A stretch of DNA of 64,000 bases from Bacillota bacterium (GTDB lineage: Bacteria > Bacillota > Clostridia > Acetivibrionales > DSM-1351), in the NCBI GenBank assembly GCA_023393115.1, contig JAEWMS010000002.1, positions 1 through 64,000 of the forward strand, read 5' to 3'. A program made the position numbers and the translations under genes. Below the pieces are notes generated by a model. That model saw only the letters and a program-made list of their open reading frames with translations, did no database searches and was not told where the DNA came from. How positions within the stretch are numbered: the first letter of the stretch is position 1; each line of letters opens with the position of its first letter. This document shows, piece by piece, positions 54,237 to 63,800 of the stretch.

Positions 54237-54416
54237 GCATTATCACCCCTGAACATTCATAAAGTATTTTATGTTCTAAAACAGAATTATGTTTTAGTTG
54301 TAAACACTTGAATTATACCACTTTTTACAGGGTATTTCATTGCAAAGAGATACAAAAAAAGCAATGAATTTTGTGCTAAATCCTATATTCAAGTTAAGAA
54401 CTCACATATTGAATAA

Positions 54417-54454
54417 AAGCCGATAATCTGTGATACTTCACAAATTATCGGCTT
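54417..54454. terminator. Bidirectional terminator
   Basis: AAGCCGATAAT and ATTATCGGCTT arms with an inner TGA/TCA pairing and T-rich flanks on both sides. It follows the 57-residue membrane protein gene. Confidence 0.8.
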
Positions 54455-54478
54455 CTTTGTTCTACATCTTATTGTTTA

Positions 54479-54652
54479 TCATTTTATCTTAATCATATAT
54501 AGAATTATCGTAACGAGACATAATAGAATTGTTCCAATAGAAAGCATTGCGTGAAAATCAACGTCCTTTTCGCCCGGCCCGAATTTCATCCACAGTCCGC
54601 AAATTAAAGTACAGGCGATTGCAATAACAGAAATAATTCCTAATATTTTCAT
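54479..54652 (-). CDS. Small two-helix membrane protein
   Basis: 57 residues from the ATG at 54652, with GGAGG 8 nt upstream. Two hydrophobic helices (LGIISVIAIACTLICGLW and SIGTILLCLVTIILYMI) flank a polar loop with KFGPGEKDVDFH. It lies 18 nt behind the TetR gene and before a terminator, so it is co-transcribed with and probably regulated by that TetR protein. No family function recognised. Confidence 0.8.
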   Translation of the reverse strand: MKILGIISVIAIACTLICGLWMKFGPGEKDVDFHAMLSIGTILLCLVTIILYMIKIK

Positions 54653-54670
54653 TTAATTATCCTCCAAAGT

Positions 54671-55231
54671 TTAAATGTTAATATAAATATCTAAAATAGT
54701 TTGAAGTAATGTATCCCTTTGCTTTTTGTCGTTAACATCAACTCCCGTATACTTCAAAAAATCACCGGAGCGATAAAATACTAACTGTGAGAATGATATC
54801 AGCTGGTAAGCAATAATTCTGCATTCCGTTTCAGACCTTTTATCCCCACAACATTCTTTTATCATCGGAAGAATATAGTAAGGTAATTCTATATCCCCCT
54901 CTAACAGCAAATACGGTACAGTGGGCCTACTAAGCTCCGAATAATCATTCGCAATATCCGACATAGTTATTAAAAATTCCTTTAATTTTTGCTTGACGGG
55001 TATATTGCTGTCCCTTATTTCTTTTAAATCATTGGCCCTGTCTGCCATAAGTTTGTTAACAGCGGTATTTACCAGCGCATCTTTTGAGCTAAAATAGTAA
55101 TTTATCATAGCTAAATTTACATCCGCTTCGTTAGCGATTTGCCGGGCGGTTATTCTGCCTGGATTTTTACTTTCGCCCAAAAGTTTCATAGTAGCTAGAA
55201 TTAACTGGTCTTTGACATTCTCGTTCTCCAT
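54671..55231 (-). CDS. TetR-family transcriptional regulator
   Basis: 186 residues; GGGGG precedes the ATG. The N-terminal helix-turn-helix reads ARQIANEADVNLAMINYYFS, followed by KDALVNTAVNKL; the C-terminal all-helical effector domain is poorly conserved. A perfect 17-bp-arm palindrome (55249-55284) directly upstream of its ribosome site is the likely operator, so it probably represses itself and the small membrane protein gene behind it. Ligand unknown. Confidence 0.92.
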   Translation of the reverse strand: MENENVKDQLILATMKLLGESKNPGRITARQIANEADVNLAMINYYFSSKDALVNTAVNKLMADRANDLKEIRDSNIPVKQKLKEFLITMSDIANDYSELSRPTVPYLLLEGDIELPYYILPMIKECCGDKRSETECRIIAYQLISFSQLVFYRSGDFLKYTGVDVNDKKQRDTLLQTILDIYINI

Positions 55232-55248
55232 TATGTGCCCCCTTCATT

Positions 55249-55284
55249 TATACCTGTATTAAACACGTTTAATACAGGTATAAT
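55249..55284. promoter_or_regulatory. TetR operator palindrome
   Basis: Arms of 17 bp (core ATACCTGTATTAAAC and its exact reverse complement) with a 2-nt centre. The left arm ends 18 nt upstream of the TetR start codon, and the right arm overlaps a -10-like TATAAT on the plus strand and its counterpart on the minus strand. Confidence 0.8.
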
Positions 55285-55332
55285 ATACCATGGGAATATA
55301 TGTATGTCAAGAATGTTTTTTTAACACTGAAA

Positions 55333-55359
55333 AAGCCAGTCACCTACGGTGCCTGGCTT
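55333..55359 (-). terminator. Terminator of the AraC/GyrI gene
   Basis: AAGCCAG and CTGGCTT arms with an inner ACC/GGT pairing; followed by TTTTC on the minus strand. Confidence 0.7.
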
Positions 55360-55424
55360 CTATAACTTATCTTATATATATTGATGGTTGTTATTCTATA
55401 TTTCACTATGTAACCTTACTAACT

Positions 55425-56279
55425 TCATTTTTTAACAACTGGTATCCATATTTCGCTTTTATAGTCAGCTGCACTCAGATCACCTTTAGAATACCACTCC
55501 ACTTCCGGCGCTTCTGCATGCTCATATCCTGATGTAGGAAACCATTCGGAAAAGATCCGTCCCCACACTTCTGCCATAGCAGTAGGCATAGGACCGGTTA
55601 TTTCAAATACTGCCCATGTAAGAGACGGTATATCTAGCTTACTCAAATTTTCGGGACAGCTTTTTTTCGTTGTGGTAGCGATATAGTAGTCAGTTGTATT
55701 GTCCTCATACATTCCACTATACACACCTAATAAACCATATGGTTCAGTGTCCCCCAGTGCATTGATTTGATCAAAAGTCTCTGCGGATGTTTCACTCCAC
55801 ATTTTTCCGATGTTTTCACCTAAGCCATCAACATGTGAAAACCTCCGTTTTACACCTACAACGGTAAATGGCTCTTTTTGCTCAATTCTGTATTTCATCT
55901 CAACCACTCCTTTTAATGATAAGGAGAATGTTACACGTGGATACGCTTTTAGTGATATGCCTTTTTCTCTTGCCTTTGAGGGTATAACTTCATGCATTGC
56001 AAAAAATGCACGGGAAAAAGAGTCAGGAGAATTATAGCCATACTTTAAAGCAATATCAATTATCTTCTCGTTGCTATTCTGCAAATCAAAGGCGGCGAGG
56101 GTAAGTCGGCGACGGCGTATATACTCTGCCAGAGGTATGCCGATCAGGAAAGCAAACATGCGTTGAAAGTGATATTGGGAACATAATGCTATTTGTGCAA
56201 CCTTTGCGTACTCAATTTCAGCATTAAGATTATCTTCAATATAATCAATGGCATTTTTCATATTCTCGAGTGTATCCAT
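55425..56279 (-). CDS. AraC-family regulator with GyrI-like effector domain
   Basis: 284 residues. Two helix-turn-helix units (IEYAKVAQIALCSQYHFQRM and KIIDIALKYGYNSPDSFSRA) occupy residues 1-110. A GyrI/AraE-type effector-binding domain follows from about residue 125 (MKYRIEQKEPFTVVGVKRRF to VEWYSKGDLSAADYKSEIWI), with the typical conserved Trp-Glu pattern of drug- or small-molecule-binding folds. It resembles Rob/SoxS-like activators of multidrug responses. It is related to the neighbouring regulator but clearly distinct. Confidence 0.9.
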   Translation of the reverse strand: MDTLENMKNAIDYIEDNLNAEIEYAKVAQIALCSQYHFQRMFAFLIGIPLAEYIRRRRLTLAAFDLQNSNEKIIDIALKYGYNSPDSFSRAFFAMHEVIPSKAREKGISLKAYPRVTFSLSLKGVVEMKYRIEQKEPFTVVGVKRRFSHVDGLGENIGKMWSETSAETFDQINALGDTEPYGLLGVYSGMYEDNTTDYYIATTTKKSCPENLSKLDIPSLTWAVFEITGPMPTAMAEVWGRIFSEWFPTSGYEHAEAPEVEWYSKGDLSAADYKSEIWIPVVKK

Positions 56280-56398
56280 ATGCTTCTCCTTTCAAGATAA
56301 GTATAATATAGGTTTTTTGTAAATACCCGATAATATTTGCAAGAATTTGTAGGTTGTAATAGTTAAAAGTTTGTCCTGCATCTATACAATATTTGGAA

Positions 56399-57316
56399 TT
56401 ACCTGGAGTCATAGTTTTCTTTGAAGGATATCACCAACTCCATATAGGTAGTTTCAGGTGTACTGCTATAATATAACTCAGGAGAAAAGCAATCCATCAT
56501 AAGATTGTGCTTTTCTAGCCATAGCCCGCTGTATTTTATTGCTTTGTCCAGTGCAACATTAACAAGCTCCTCAAAATCACTGGCCTCAAATCCGAAGACG
56601 ATGTACTCCCGGGCTGGAAGCTGCCAAATTTGTAAACTCTCATCCGTTACCCCGGGCTCAACCTCCGCTCCTGCGAAATAAGTAAAATGTCCCTCTGGTG
56701 CATTGCCCATATAAGCAACACCCAATTCACGACCATTAGGTTTGCGGGGAATCCGACTTTTTTCCCTGTGGAAACGACTCCATGTTTCACCGGGTATGTC
56801 AACTCCAGTGGATTCTCCAACGGGTAACTGTCCTGCAATTGGAACATAACCAATGACCCCCATAAAATTAATCGGTTCCTTTAAAGTCATGCGGTTTATT
56901 TCCAAAACAAGACCATCGCTAATCATCGGTACACCCTCGTCAATTAGAGTATAGCCAAGTGATAGATCAGGCTTCTCAAATTGGTTAAGAGATACTGGAT
57001 TTTCCCGGTATTGCTCAGGAGTCATTCCATATGCTTCTTTGAATGCTCTCGTCAAAGTCTCATGGCTGCCGAAGCCGCAATCCAAAGCAACATCAAGAAT
57101 GCGCTTGTTTTTGTTTTCCAAAACTTTTGAGACTCTGCACAAACGCCGCAGTTTAATATACTCCCTCACTGGCCTTTTAACTAAACGACTGAACAACCTC
57201 TGATAATAGAATAATGATAGCGATGCTGTTTCAGCCAATTTCTCAATCTTAATATCTTCTCCTATATGTTCCTCAATGTAATCCAGCGTTTTCTGGATTG
57301 CTTCCCATGCGTGCAT
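56399..57316 (-). CDS. AraC-family regulator with GyrI-like effector domain
   Basis: 305 residues from the ATG at 57316 (GGAGG upstream). The AraC DNA-binding part (KIEKLAETASLSLFYYQRLF, RILDVALDCGFGSHETLTRA) is followed by a GyrI-like effector domain ending MELVISFKENY. The protein is the first of two related adjacent regulators. It lies directly upstream, in genome position, of the multicomponent exporter (57427-64000), though 110 nt separate it from the fusion-protein stop, so it is a candidate regulator for that exporter. Confidence 0.9.
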   Translation of the reverse strand: MHAWEAIQKTLDYIEEHIGEDIKIEKLAETASLSLFYYQRLFSRLVKRPVREYIKLRRLCRVSKVLENKNKRILDVALDCGFGSHETLTRAFKEAYGMTPEQYRENPVSLNQFEKPDLSLGYTLIDEGVPMISDGLVLEINRMTLKEPINFMGVIGYVPIAGQLPVGESTGVDIPGETWSRFHREKSRIPRKPNGRELGVAYMGNAPEGHFTYFAGAEVEPGVTDESLQIWQLPAREYIVFGFEASDFEELVNVALDKAIKYSGLWLEKHNLMMDCFSPELYYSSTPETTYMELVISFKENYDSR

Positions 57317-57426
57317 TATATGCACCTCCTTTATTACAAGGTTACATGAATTTATGTATTCTTACTTGATTGTATCTGCCCTTTTTAATAGTTTTGATAA
57401 TAACAAAAAGGAAATTGGAACTCAAC

Positions 57427-58617
57427 CTAAGCCGAAAGAATTTTTACTTTAACGTTGGAATTCGGCAGTAAAAATTTATCAGGGTTATCAAAACTAACCT
57501 TTATGGATATAACTGTTTCGTTGTTTTTCACTGAAGCCAAACATGACACAAATGAGACTTTACCTGTATAAAATTTTGTCTTATCCATTTCCGGAATGAT
57601 TTGTACCTTTGCACCCACATGTACTTGCGATATGCTTTGTTCTTCTATTCCGACCTCAACGTACAGACTGTCAAGATCCAATAAATTTGCGATAATATTG
57701 CCTGCTGTGATTGAATCTCCGGGGTTGAACTTTATACTTTCTAATGCGGCCCTTTTCATATCACATATCAGGTAGTCGTTTCGAACAGAGGCCTCATTGA
57801 CTTTGTCTGTTATATTCTTCATCTCTGCTTCCTTCGAAGATAAAAGGCTTTTATTTTGTACAATTAAAGCATTTAGGTCCCTCACCTCATTAGTCATGTC
57901 AGCTTTCAAACTAGTAAGATCAATTTTATTCTGATTTATTGATATTTCCAGAGAATCAGCATCCGATTGATATTTTTGCTTTAAAGCTTCTATTTCCAAT
58001 TTTATTTCTTTAATTTTCTGTTCTTTCTCTTTCACATTCCTTTGTTGATTCTGATAATCCTTTAGAGAAACTGCTCCAGCATCAAATAATATTTTGCAAT
58101 CCGACAAATTTGTTTTTTCAACTGAGAGATCATTTTCTGCAGTTTCAAGAGTAAGGGCCAATTTTCTGTTTTCAGGTGATTGTCCTGTTATTATGTAGCT
58201 TTTAGTAACACCTAACTTTTTGTTTAAAGATATCATATTATTATTTAAATCAATTGTTTTGAGAAGTGTTTGATCCTGTATGGTTTTCAGCTTAATCTCC
58301 AGGTCTTCCAGCTGCTGTTTCAAACCATCTATTTCATTTCGTATCTTCTCAATTTGCAGATTATATTCCGTTAAATCAAATTCAATGAGGGACTGTCCCT
58401 TTACAACTTCCTCACCCTCTCCGGTCAGCACTCTTTTTATACTCGTATTGAATGGTAAAACAATACTTTTAGTATTGAAGCATTTAATAACACCGAATGT
58501 AGTGATGGAATTATCCCTGTCACTGACAGGAATTACTTCCTCATTGTGATTTTCTCCACTGCAGGCTGTTAAGCATAAAATTGAGAGGATAATCACGCTA
58601 ATTAATGTTTTCTTCAT
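57427..58617 (-). CDS. Membrane-fusion (HlyD/MacA-type) lipoprotein
   Basis: 396 residues. A lipoprotein signal (KKTLISVIILSILCL, lipobox LTAC, Cys at about residue 19) anchors it outside the membrane. A biotinyl-lipoyl-like hairpin domain flanks a long coiled coil (about residues 75-265, with KIEKIRNEIDGLKQQLEDL-type heptads), and a C-terminal beta-barrel domain holds VEVGIEEQSISQVHVGAKV and TGKVSFVS. In Gram-positives these proteins work with MacB-type ABC transporters to export peptides or lipids. It follows the ATPase gene by about 84 nt. Confidence 0.9.
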   Translation of the reverse strand: MKKTLISVIILSILCLTACSGENHNEEVIPVSDRDNSITTFGVIKCFNTKSIVLPFNTSIKRVLTGEGEEVVKGQSLIEFDLTEYNLQIEKIRNEIDGLKQQLEDLEIKLKTIQDQTLLKTIDLNNNMISLNKKLGVTKSYIITGQSPENRKLALTLETAENDLSVEKTNLSDCKILFDAGAVSLKDYQNQQRNVKEKEQKIKEIKLEIEALKQKYQSDADSLEISINQNKIDLTSLKADMTNEVRDLNALIVQNKSLLSSKEAEMKNITDKVNEASVRNDYLICDMKRAALESIKFNPGDSITAGNIIANLLDLDSLYVEVGIEEQSISQVHVGAKVQIIPEMDKTKFYTGKVSFVSCLASVKNNETVISIKVSFDNPDKFLLPNSNVKVKILSA

Positions 58618-58701
58618 ATTTCCAACCTACTCTCATACAAGTTTATTTCATAAATGTCACATAATCTCCTTAGATAAGAAAAATTTTTGTTAACCTATAC
58701 A

Positions 58702-59358
58702 TTATGAAACTTGTTTTCCGTCTCTTATATGAATAATTCTGTCTGCGTTTTTCAGTATTTTGTAGTCATGTGTAACAACAATTACGCTGCCATCCTTCAT
58801 ACAATCTTCAATCAGCTCCATTGCAAATAATGCGGAATCCATGTCCAGCGATGCCGTGGGCTCATCTGCAAACAATACCTCAGGCCTGTTAATTAGCGCT
58901 CTGATAATTGCGGCCTTTTGCCTTTCACCAACTGATATTTCACCAGGCTTCTTATCCTTATATTTTAGTAAGCCCATTTTTTTCATAATGTCGAGAGCCC
59001 GTTCGGTATCTTCTTCTGAGATTGTTTTAAGAGGAAGTAAAATGTTTTCCAATATTCCCAGATGAGCAATAAGATAGTGCCTTTGAAATATAAAGCCGAA
59101 TCTGTCCTGTCTTATGCCGTTCATATCATTCTTATTTAGCAGCAATATATCTCTGTTGTCATAAAATATTGAACCTGCGGTTGGCTTTTTCAATCCGGAC
59201 AATAAGTATAAAATCGAACTTTTACCGCTGCCTGAGGGTCCCATTATGCCCAGTATTCCATTTGGTCCGAAGGAAATATCAAAATTGTCTACAGCTACAG
59301 TCAAATTGTCCTTATCACCATCAAATATTAATGTCAGTTCTCTGCCTTCGATTTTCAC
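58702..59358 (-). CDS. ABC transporter ATPase, MacB/LolD type (second)
   Basis: 218 residues: Walker A ILGIMGPSGSGKSSIL, signature ISVGERQKAAI (the SVGE variant replacing LSGGE), Walker B VLFADEPTASLD, H-loop VVTHDYKIL. Its start overlaps the permease stop by 4 nt (ATGA), so it is translationally coupled to the 60503-59355 permease. The SVGE signature and the short length are typical of small MacB/FtsX-type exporters. Confidence 0.92.
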   Translation of the reverse strand: MKIEGRELTLIFDGDKDNLTVAVDNFDISFGPNGILGIMGPSGSGKSSILYLLSGLKKPTAGSIFYDNRDILLLNKNDMNGIRQDRFGFIFQRHYLIAHLGILENILLPLKTISEEDTERALDIMKKMGLLKYKDKKPGEISVGERQKAAIIRALINRPEVLFADEPTASLDMDSALFAMELIEDCMKDGSVIVVTHDYKILKNADRIIHIRDGKQVS

Positions 59359-60503
59359 ATTGCACCTCCGTCTTCCATTTCAATAACCCCTACGATATCT
59401 ATTTTTTTACTAAATGAAATACCAATTGAAACAGTCTGAACGATTATACATAACATTGGAATACAAAGAGACAAAACAATTGCTTTGGAATCGAAAAGTG
59501 CTAAAGGCGATCCTTTTACTTTGAAGACCGTTTGATTAAGGACCAGTCCGATTATTATTAAACATAATATTCCGCTTATAGCAGATAAGAGGTTAAGTAC
59601 AAGCACTTCGGATATATTTCTTAATATAATGGTCTGACGTGAATACCCTATTACATTCAGTATGGCAAATTCCTTCAGCCTTCCATGGTAAAAGAGATAT
59701 GTCAAAAACCCGAGGCATACCGACACTATAATCAGCACCGAGCCATAGATTACATTTAATAACAAATATATACTTTCAGAAGACTCGGTAAAGTCAGACC
59801 AGCTGTTGCTGTAGCTGCTGAGATCATTTCCTGTAAGCGGCAGATAGCTAAGATAACGGTTCAGGCTGTCAAGCCTTCCTTCTTTTGCATAAATCAATAC
59901 ACCGTATTGTTCGGGATTGCTAACAACATTCTCCTCCTTCCATTCTTCAAGGGATGCAAAACCCGCCAGTGCCTTTCCTTTTAATGTACCTACAATGCGA
60001 TACCGTCCCGAGAGTTTTTCTTTTGCAGTAATATCGCTACCAATGGCGTCACCAATAGTTAAATTTTTATTTTTTATTATATTCTCATGGAGAATGATTT
60101 CGTTCTTACCAGGATCAGGGAGCCTCCCCGCCGCAACTTCAAGGTTCATTTTATCCATAAACTCCCTCAAATCATTCTGATAGAGCAAATAGACTCTGAC
60201 ACCCACAGTTGATAGAACACTTTCGATTTCTGTATAGCCTAAAACACAGGGAACTACCTTATTAGTATCCTCATGGGTTTCAATGGATGTAAGAATTTCC
60301 GATTTAATAAGGCTTCCTCTAGCCTGAATGCTTGAATAATGCTTGCGGGTTTCAACGAATGCATTATATTGAACACTGTAATACGAGTTTATGATCATAT
60401 ATACCGTGTGCAGTAAAATCACGCTAAGTAACAGAGGTATTACTAAAAGCAGCAGCCGTCCTTTGTTATGTTTATAGTATTTCATATTTGATACCGGTTT
60501 CAA
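59355..60503 (-). CDS. FtsX-like ABC permease (MacB_PCD type, short)
   Basis: 382 residues; the TTG at 60503 is chosen because AGGAGGGG lies about 8 nt upstream, whereas the downstream ATG has no ribosome site. One N-terminal helix (KGRLLLLVIPLLLSVILLH), an extracellular MacB-type domain of about 200 residues (about 45-250), then three C-terminal helices: the classical MacB topology. It is coupled to the adjacent ATPase and probably works with the membrane-fusion lipoprotein at the end of the operon. Confidence 0.88.
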   Translation of the reverse strand: MKPVSNMKYYKHNKGRLLLLVIPLLLSVILLHTVYMIINSYYSVQYNAFVETRKHYSSIQARGSLIKSEILTSIETHEDTNKVVPCVLGYTEIESVLSTVGVRVYLLYQNDLREFMDKMNLEVAAGRLPDPGKNEIILHENIIKNKNLTIGDAIGSDITAKEKLSGRYRIVGTLKGKALAGFASLEEWKEENVVSNPEQYGVLIYAKEGRLDSLNRYLSYLPLTGNDLSSYSNSWSDFTESSESIYLLLNVIYGSVLIIVSVCLGFLTYLFYHGRLKEFAILNVIGYSRQTIILRNISEVLVLNLLSAISGILCLIIIGLVLNQTVFKVKGSPLALFDSKAIVLSLCIPMLCIIVQTVSIGISFSKKIDIVGVIEMEDGGAM

Positions 60504-60594
60504 ATAAAGCCCCTCCTGTTCTAACGTATAGACTTATAGAGTTGTGGACATCTATTACCTCGTTATACAAATTATACCACTACAATAAAATAAA

Positions 60595-61263
60595 TCATGA
60601 AATAATGCCATCCTTTATTTTAATGATCCTATCGCATTGCCGGGCAAATTCTTCCGAATGTGTAACCATAACAATTGTAACTCTGTTATTGATATTTATC
60701 TGTCGCAGCAATTCTATAATTTGTATGGAATTCCTTGAATCAAGATTTCCTGTGGGCTCATCTGCAAGAAGAAGTGCTGGATTGTTTGCAAGTGCTCTGG
60801 CAATTGCAGTCCGCTGCTGCTCTCCCCCTGATAGTTGTGAAGGCCTGTGGTCTTTTCTGTGAACAAGTCCAACGGTTTCCAGAAGCATATTGATGTAATT
60901 GTGATCTACCTTACGTTTATCCAGAAGATTAGGCATAATAACATTTTCATATACTGTAATGCCCGGTATTAAATAAAATGATTGAAAAATAAAGCCTATG
61001 TTTTTTCTTCTTAAAGTGGCTTGTTTTCTATCCGACAGTCCTGCCATATCCTGACCGAAAATTTTTACTATTCCGCTTGTTGGTCTATCAAGCATTCCAA
61101 GTATATGCAGCAATGTACTCTTCCCTGAGCCCGAAGGGCCTGTTATTGCACAAAATTCGCCGTTTTCAAAACCAACACTTATTCCCTTTAAAATCTCTGT
61201 TTTAAACTCTCCATTAACATATTCCTTGCGTAGATTGTTTGTTTCAAGAATGTAATTACTCAC
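60595..61263 (-). CDS. ABC transporter ATPase, MacB/LolD type (first)
   Basis: 222 residues: Walker A CAITGPSGSGKSTLLHILG, signature LSGGEQQRTAIA, Walker B LLLADEPTGNLDSRNS, H-loop VMVTHSEEFA. Its start overlaps the end of the 829-residue permease gene by 8 nt, so it belongs to that permease. It shares little beyond ABC motifs with the second ATPase, so the two are probably separate energy units and not recent duplicates. Confidence 0.93.
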   Translation of the reverse strand: MSNYILETNNLRKEYVNGEFKTEILKGISVGFENGEFCAITGPSGSGKSTLLHILGMLDRPTSGIVKIFGQDMAGLSDRKQATLRRKNIGFIFQSFYLIPGITVYENVIMPNLLDKRKVDHNYINMLLETVGLVHRKDHRPSQLSGGEQQRTAIARALANNPALLLADEPTGNLDSRNSIQIIELLRQININNRVTIVMVTHSEEFARQCDRIIKIKDGIIS

Positions 61264-63745
61264 TGCGTAGACCTCCTATAAGAGTAGTTCTGCTGTAATT
61301 GATCAAGCCTATTGTTCCTGACAAAATACATACTACTAATCCCTTAAGGCAAGTACCAAGAATTGTACCTATACTAAAATATATTCTCATGGAAATCTGT
61401 AGTGAAAAAATCAATTTTGGCAGGGCAATATAGCTAACAATACAGCCCATTACAACTCCTGATAATATGCCTGCTGCACCGGCTAAAAGCAATTCATAAA
61501 AAAGGACTCTCCCAATACTTCCTTTAGGAAAACCTATAGCCCCATAAATAGCAAGTTCTCCGGCACGGCACTTAAAGGACAGGAGCATGATAAAAAGCAT
61601 ACCAAAGATACCGGTTATTGTAGAAATATTTGAAATCCACCTCATGGAAGATATTATCAGTCTGCTTTCCTCAATAGAACTCATCTGCATCTCACTAATA
61701 GTTTCAATCTGTGCCTGTCTGTCGCGGTAGATACTTTTAATGGATGAAAGTGCAGTAGCAATGTCATCAGCTTTAACCGATATGGAAGAATATTGCGTTG
61801 GCTGAAAATCCTCTGCGAAATTCCTTCGGGATATCAGGGCATATCTTCCCAGTTTGGTATATTCATCATCAAAAAAGCCTGATATGTTATAACTAACTTC
61901 TCTATATACTCCGTTATAAGAAAATATTTTCAGAATAATTTTGTCGTTTTCCTTTACTTCGTAAATACGTCCAAGGGTTTTTGTAAGAAGTATGTTTTTT
62001 CCTTTTTCCAGCTGATTGAGGGGGTTGTCGTAACTGCTGGATATAATGTAATCCATAAATTCCGGAGCTTTCTGCGTATCAATTCCGTGAATCCTGTATA
62101 TGGATATGCTCTGGCCTTTCACTTCGGTGCCAGCTGAATAATAATTTGCACACGCCCCGGAGACTCCGGGAAGTTGAGTCAGTGTATTCAGCCTTCCCAG
62201 GGACAGATCACCTGCAGAAACCTCTATTTCATAATGGAACCTGTCATAGTATAATCTACTGCCCTCTGAATTGCTGAAAGTGATGGTATCTATTATTATA
62301 CCTGTAGCTATTATTACAGCCAGAATAGTAGAAGCTATCACAAAACTTCTTTGATGCTGAATTGATAAGGATACTATTTTAAAGGTACCTTTAACGGAAT
62401 AAAAGAGTCTTTTAGCAAATAATGCTAAGATATTAAATATAAATGGTGAGGCTATCAAAAAGGACAGCATTATTACTATGACAAGCGCTACATAAATTAC
62501 CAGACCGTTAAGAGACTGCACTAGCAGAAGTACTACCAATGAAACAATAAAAAGTATTAGAGCTGCTATTGGCCTTGCTATGCGCAAATTGCCCTGATTA
62601 TCGGTATCTTGTTTAACAAGTCCGATAATTTGTATTGATTTATACTTTCGAAGAGATAAATATCCCCCGATAATACTGATTCCAATACATATTAACATAG
62701 TCAATGCAATATGCCGGCCAGAAACTGCTAGTACAACATCACCGGCAACTTCTGCTGCAAGTAGGTACCTTGCCAGCAAAAAAAGAAATAGCATACCTGC
62801 TCCCAGACTACAAATACCGGCCGCTATTCCATAGACAAGGCCCTCTAGCAGCACCACTATATCTGTGTTGAACCTACCAGCCCCCATAGCCCGTAACACT
62901 CCCATTTGAGGCATACGTTCAATAACAATGTTTTGAAATATTATGTAGATTACATACACAGCCATTAAGCAAAGGAGTACAGACATAAATACGAAAGGAA
63001 CAGCGTTTCTGTTCGTTTGTAGGCGAATATGCTCTGCGGAATAAGTTTCGTCTACTTTGTATTCTTTATATAGCTCCGACAATCGTAATATCATGTGGGG
63101 TTTGGAAACACCTTTTTTAAGACCGATATATACTGTGTCAGCCTTACCTAAATGCCCTGATAAAGCCTGCATTTTTTCATATGGAACTATTGCAGAAAAA
63201 CCATCCTTTTCATAAGCAAAAGGGCCGTCGGAAGAACACACCGCATACACAACAAACTGCACTTTCCGGCCATTTATCTCTGCTGTCAGTACATCGCCAT
63301 TTTTTACTTTATTTTCATCAGCATATTTTTCACTGATGATTATCATATTACCTGCAAAATGAGATGTATCAAGTTCCTCTAATTTCTGAAGATCAATCAT
63401 TTCCAGCAAGGTGTCAAGAGTATATCCGTGGAAAATAAAGGAATGGTCACCGATTCTGCCACTGCCACTCACTTTTTTGACTGTATAGTTGTAGTAATTG
63501 CTGTATTTCTCAATCTTATTCTGGTCAAAGTAACGTGAAGGTGATGACAACCTGGATGTAATAACAATATCAGAGTATCCGTATTCACTTCGCCACTTAT
63601 TTGCAGTGGTTTTCATCATTGTATCCGATATGGAAACCGAAGCAAGTATGGCTGCCCCTGACAGGCATATGGTTATTAATATCAGAGTCAGTCGGACGGG
63701 CCTTTTTAATACAGTTGATATAATATATTTTAAAAGTATTATCAT
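61256..63745 (-). CDS. Large FtsX-like ABC permease with two FtsX modules
   Basis: 829 residues, starting MIILLKYIISTVLKRPVRLT. An N-terminal helix, an extracellular MacB-like domain (about 40-245), three helices with RAMGAGR, more helices at about 360-440, then a second extracellular domain (about 500-690) and a final three-helix FtsX module with AIGFPKGSIGRVLFYELLLAG. This duplicated layout is that of large single-chain FtsX permeases, which act as monomers. With the ATPase at 60595 it forms one export unit; the following smaller permease/ATPase pair and fusion protein suggest a joint multicomponent exporter. Substrate unknown. Confidence 0.88.
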   Translation of the reverse strand: MIILLKYIISTVLKRPVRLTLILITICLSGAAILASVSISDTMMKTTANKWRSEYGYSDIVITSRLSSPSRYFDQNKIEKYSNYYNYTVKKVSGSGRIGDHSFIFHGYTLDTLLEMIDLQKLEELDTSHFAGNMIIISEKYADENKVKNGDVLTAEINGRKVQFVVYAVCSSDGPFAYEKDGFSAIVPYEKMQALSGHLGKADTVYIGLKKGVSKPHMILRLSELYKEYKVDETYSAEHIRLQTNRNAVPFVFMSVLLCLMAVYVIYIIFQNIVIERMPQMGVLRAMGAGRFNTDIVVLLEGLVYGIAAGICSLGAGMLFLFLLARYLLAAEVAGDVVLAVSGRHIALTMLICIGISIIGGYLSLRKYKSIQIIGLVKQDTDNQGNLRIARPIAALILFIVSLVVLLLVQSLNGLVIYVALVIVIMLSFLIASPFIFNILALFAKRLFYSVKGTFKIVSLSIQHQRSFVIASTILAVIIATGIIIDTITFSNSEGSRLYYDRFHYEIEVSAGDLSLGRLNTLTQLPGVSGACANYYSAGTEVKGQSISIYRIHGIDTQKAPEFMDYIISSSYDNPLNQLEKGKNILLTKTLGRIYEVKENDKIILKIFSYNGVYREVSYNISGFFDDEYTKLGRYALISRRNFAEDFQPTQYSSISVKADDIATALSSIKSIYRDRQAQIETISEMQMSSIEESRLIISSMRWISNISTITGIFGMLFIMLLSFKCRAGELAIYGAIGFPKGSIGRVLFYELLLAGAAGILSGVVMGCIVSYIALPKLIFSLQISMRIYFSIGTILGTCLKGLVVCILSGTIGLINYSRTTLIGGLRSE

Positions 63746-63800
63746 TCCGCGCTCCTACAGATTATGTACTCTACCCCAGGCAATTTTATGGTCTGTACTG

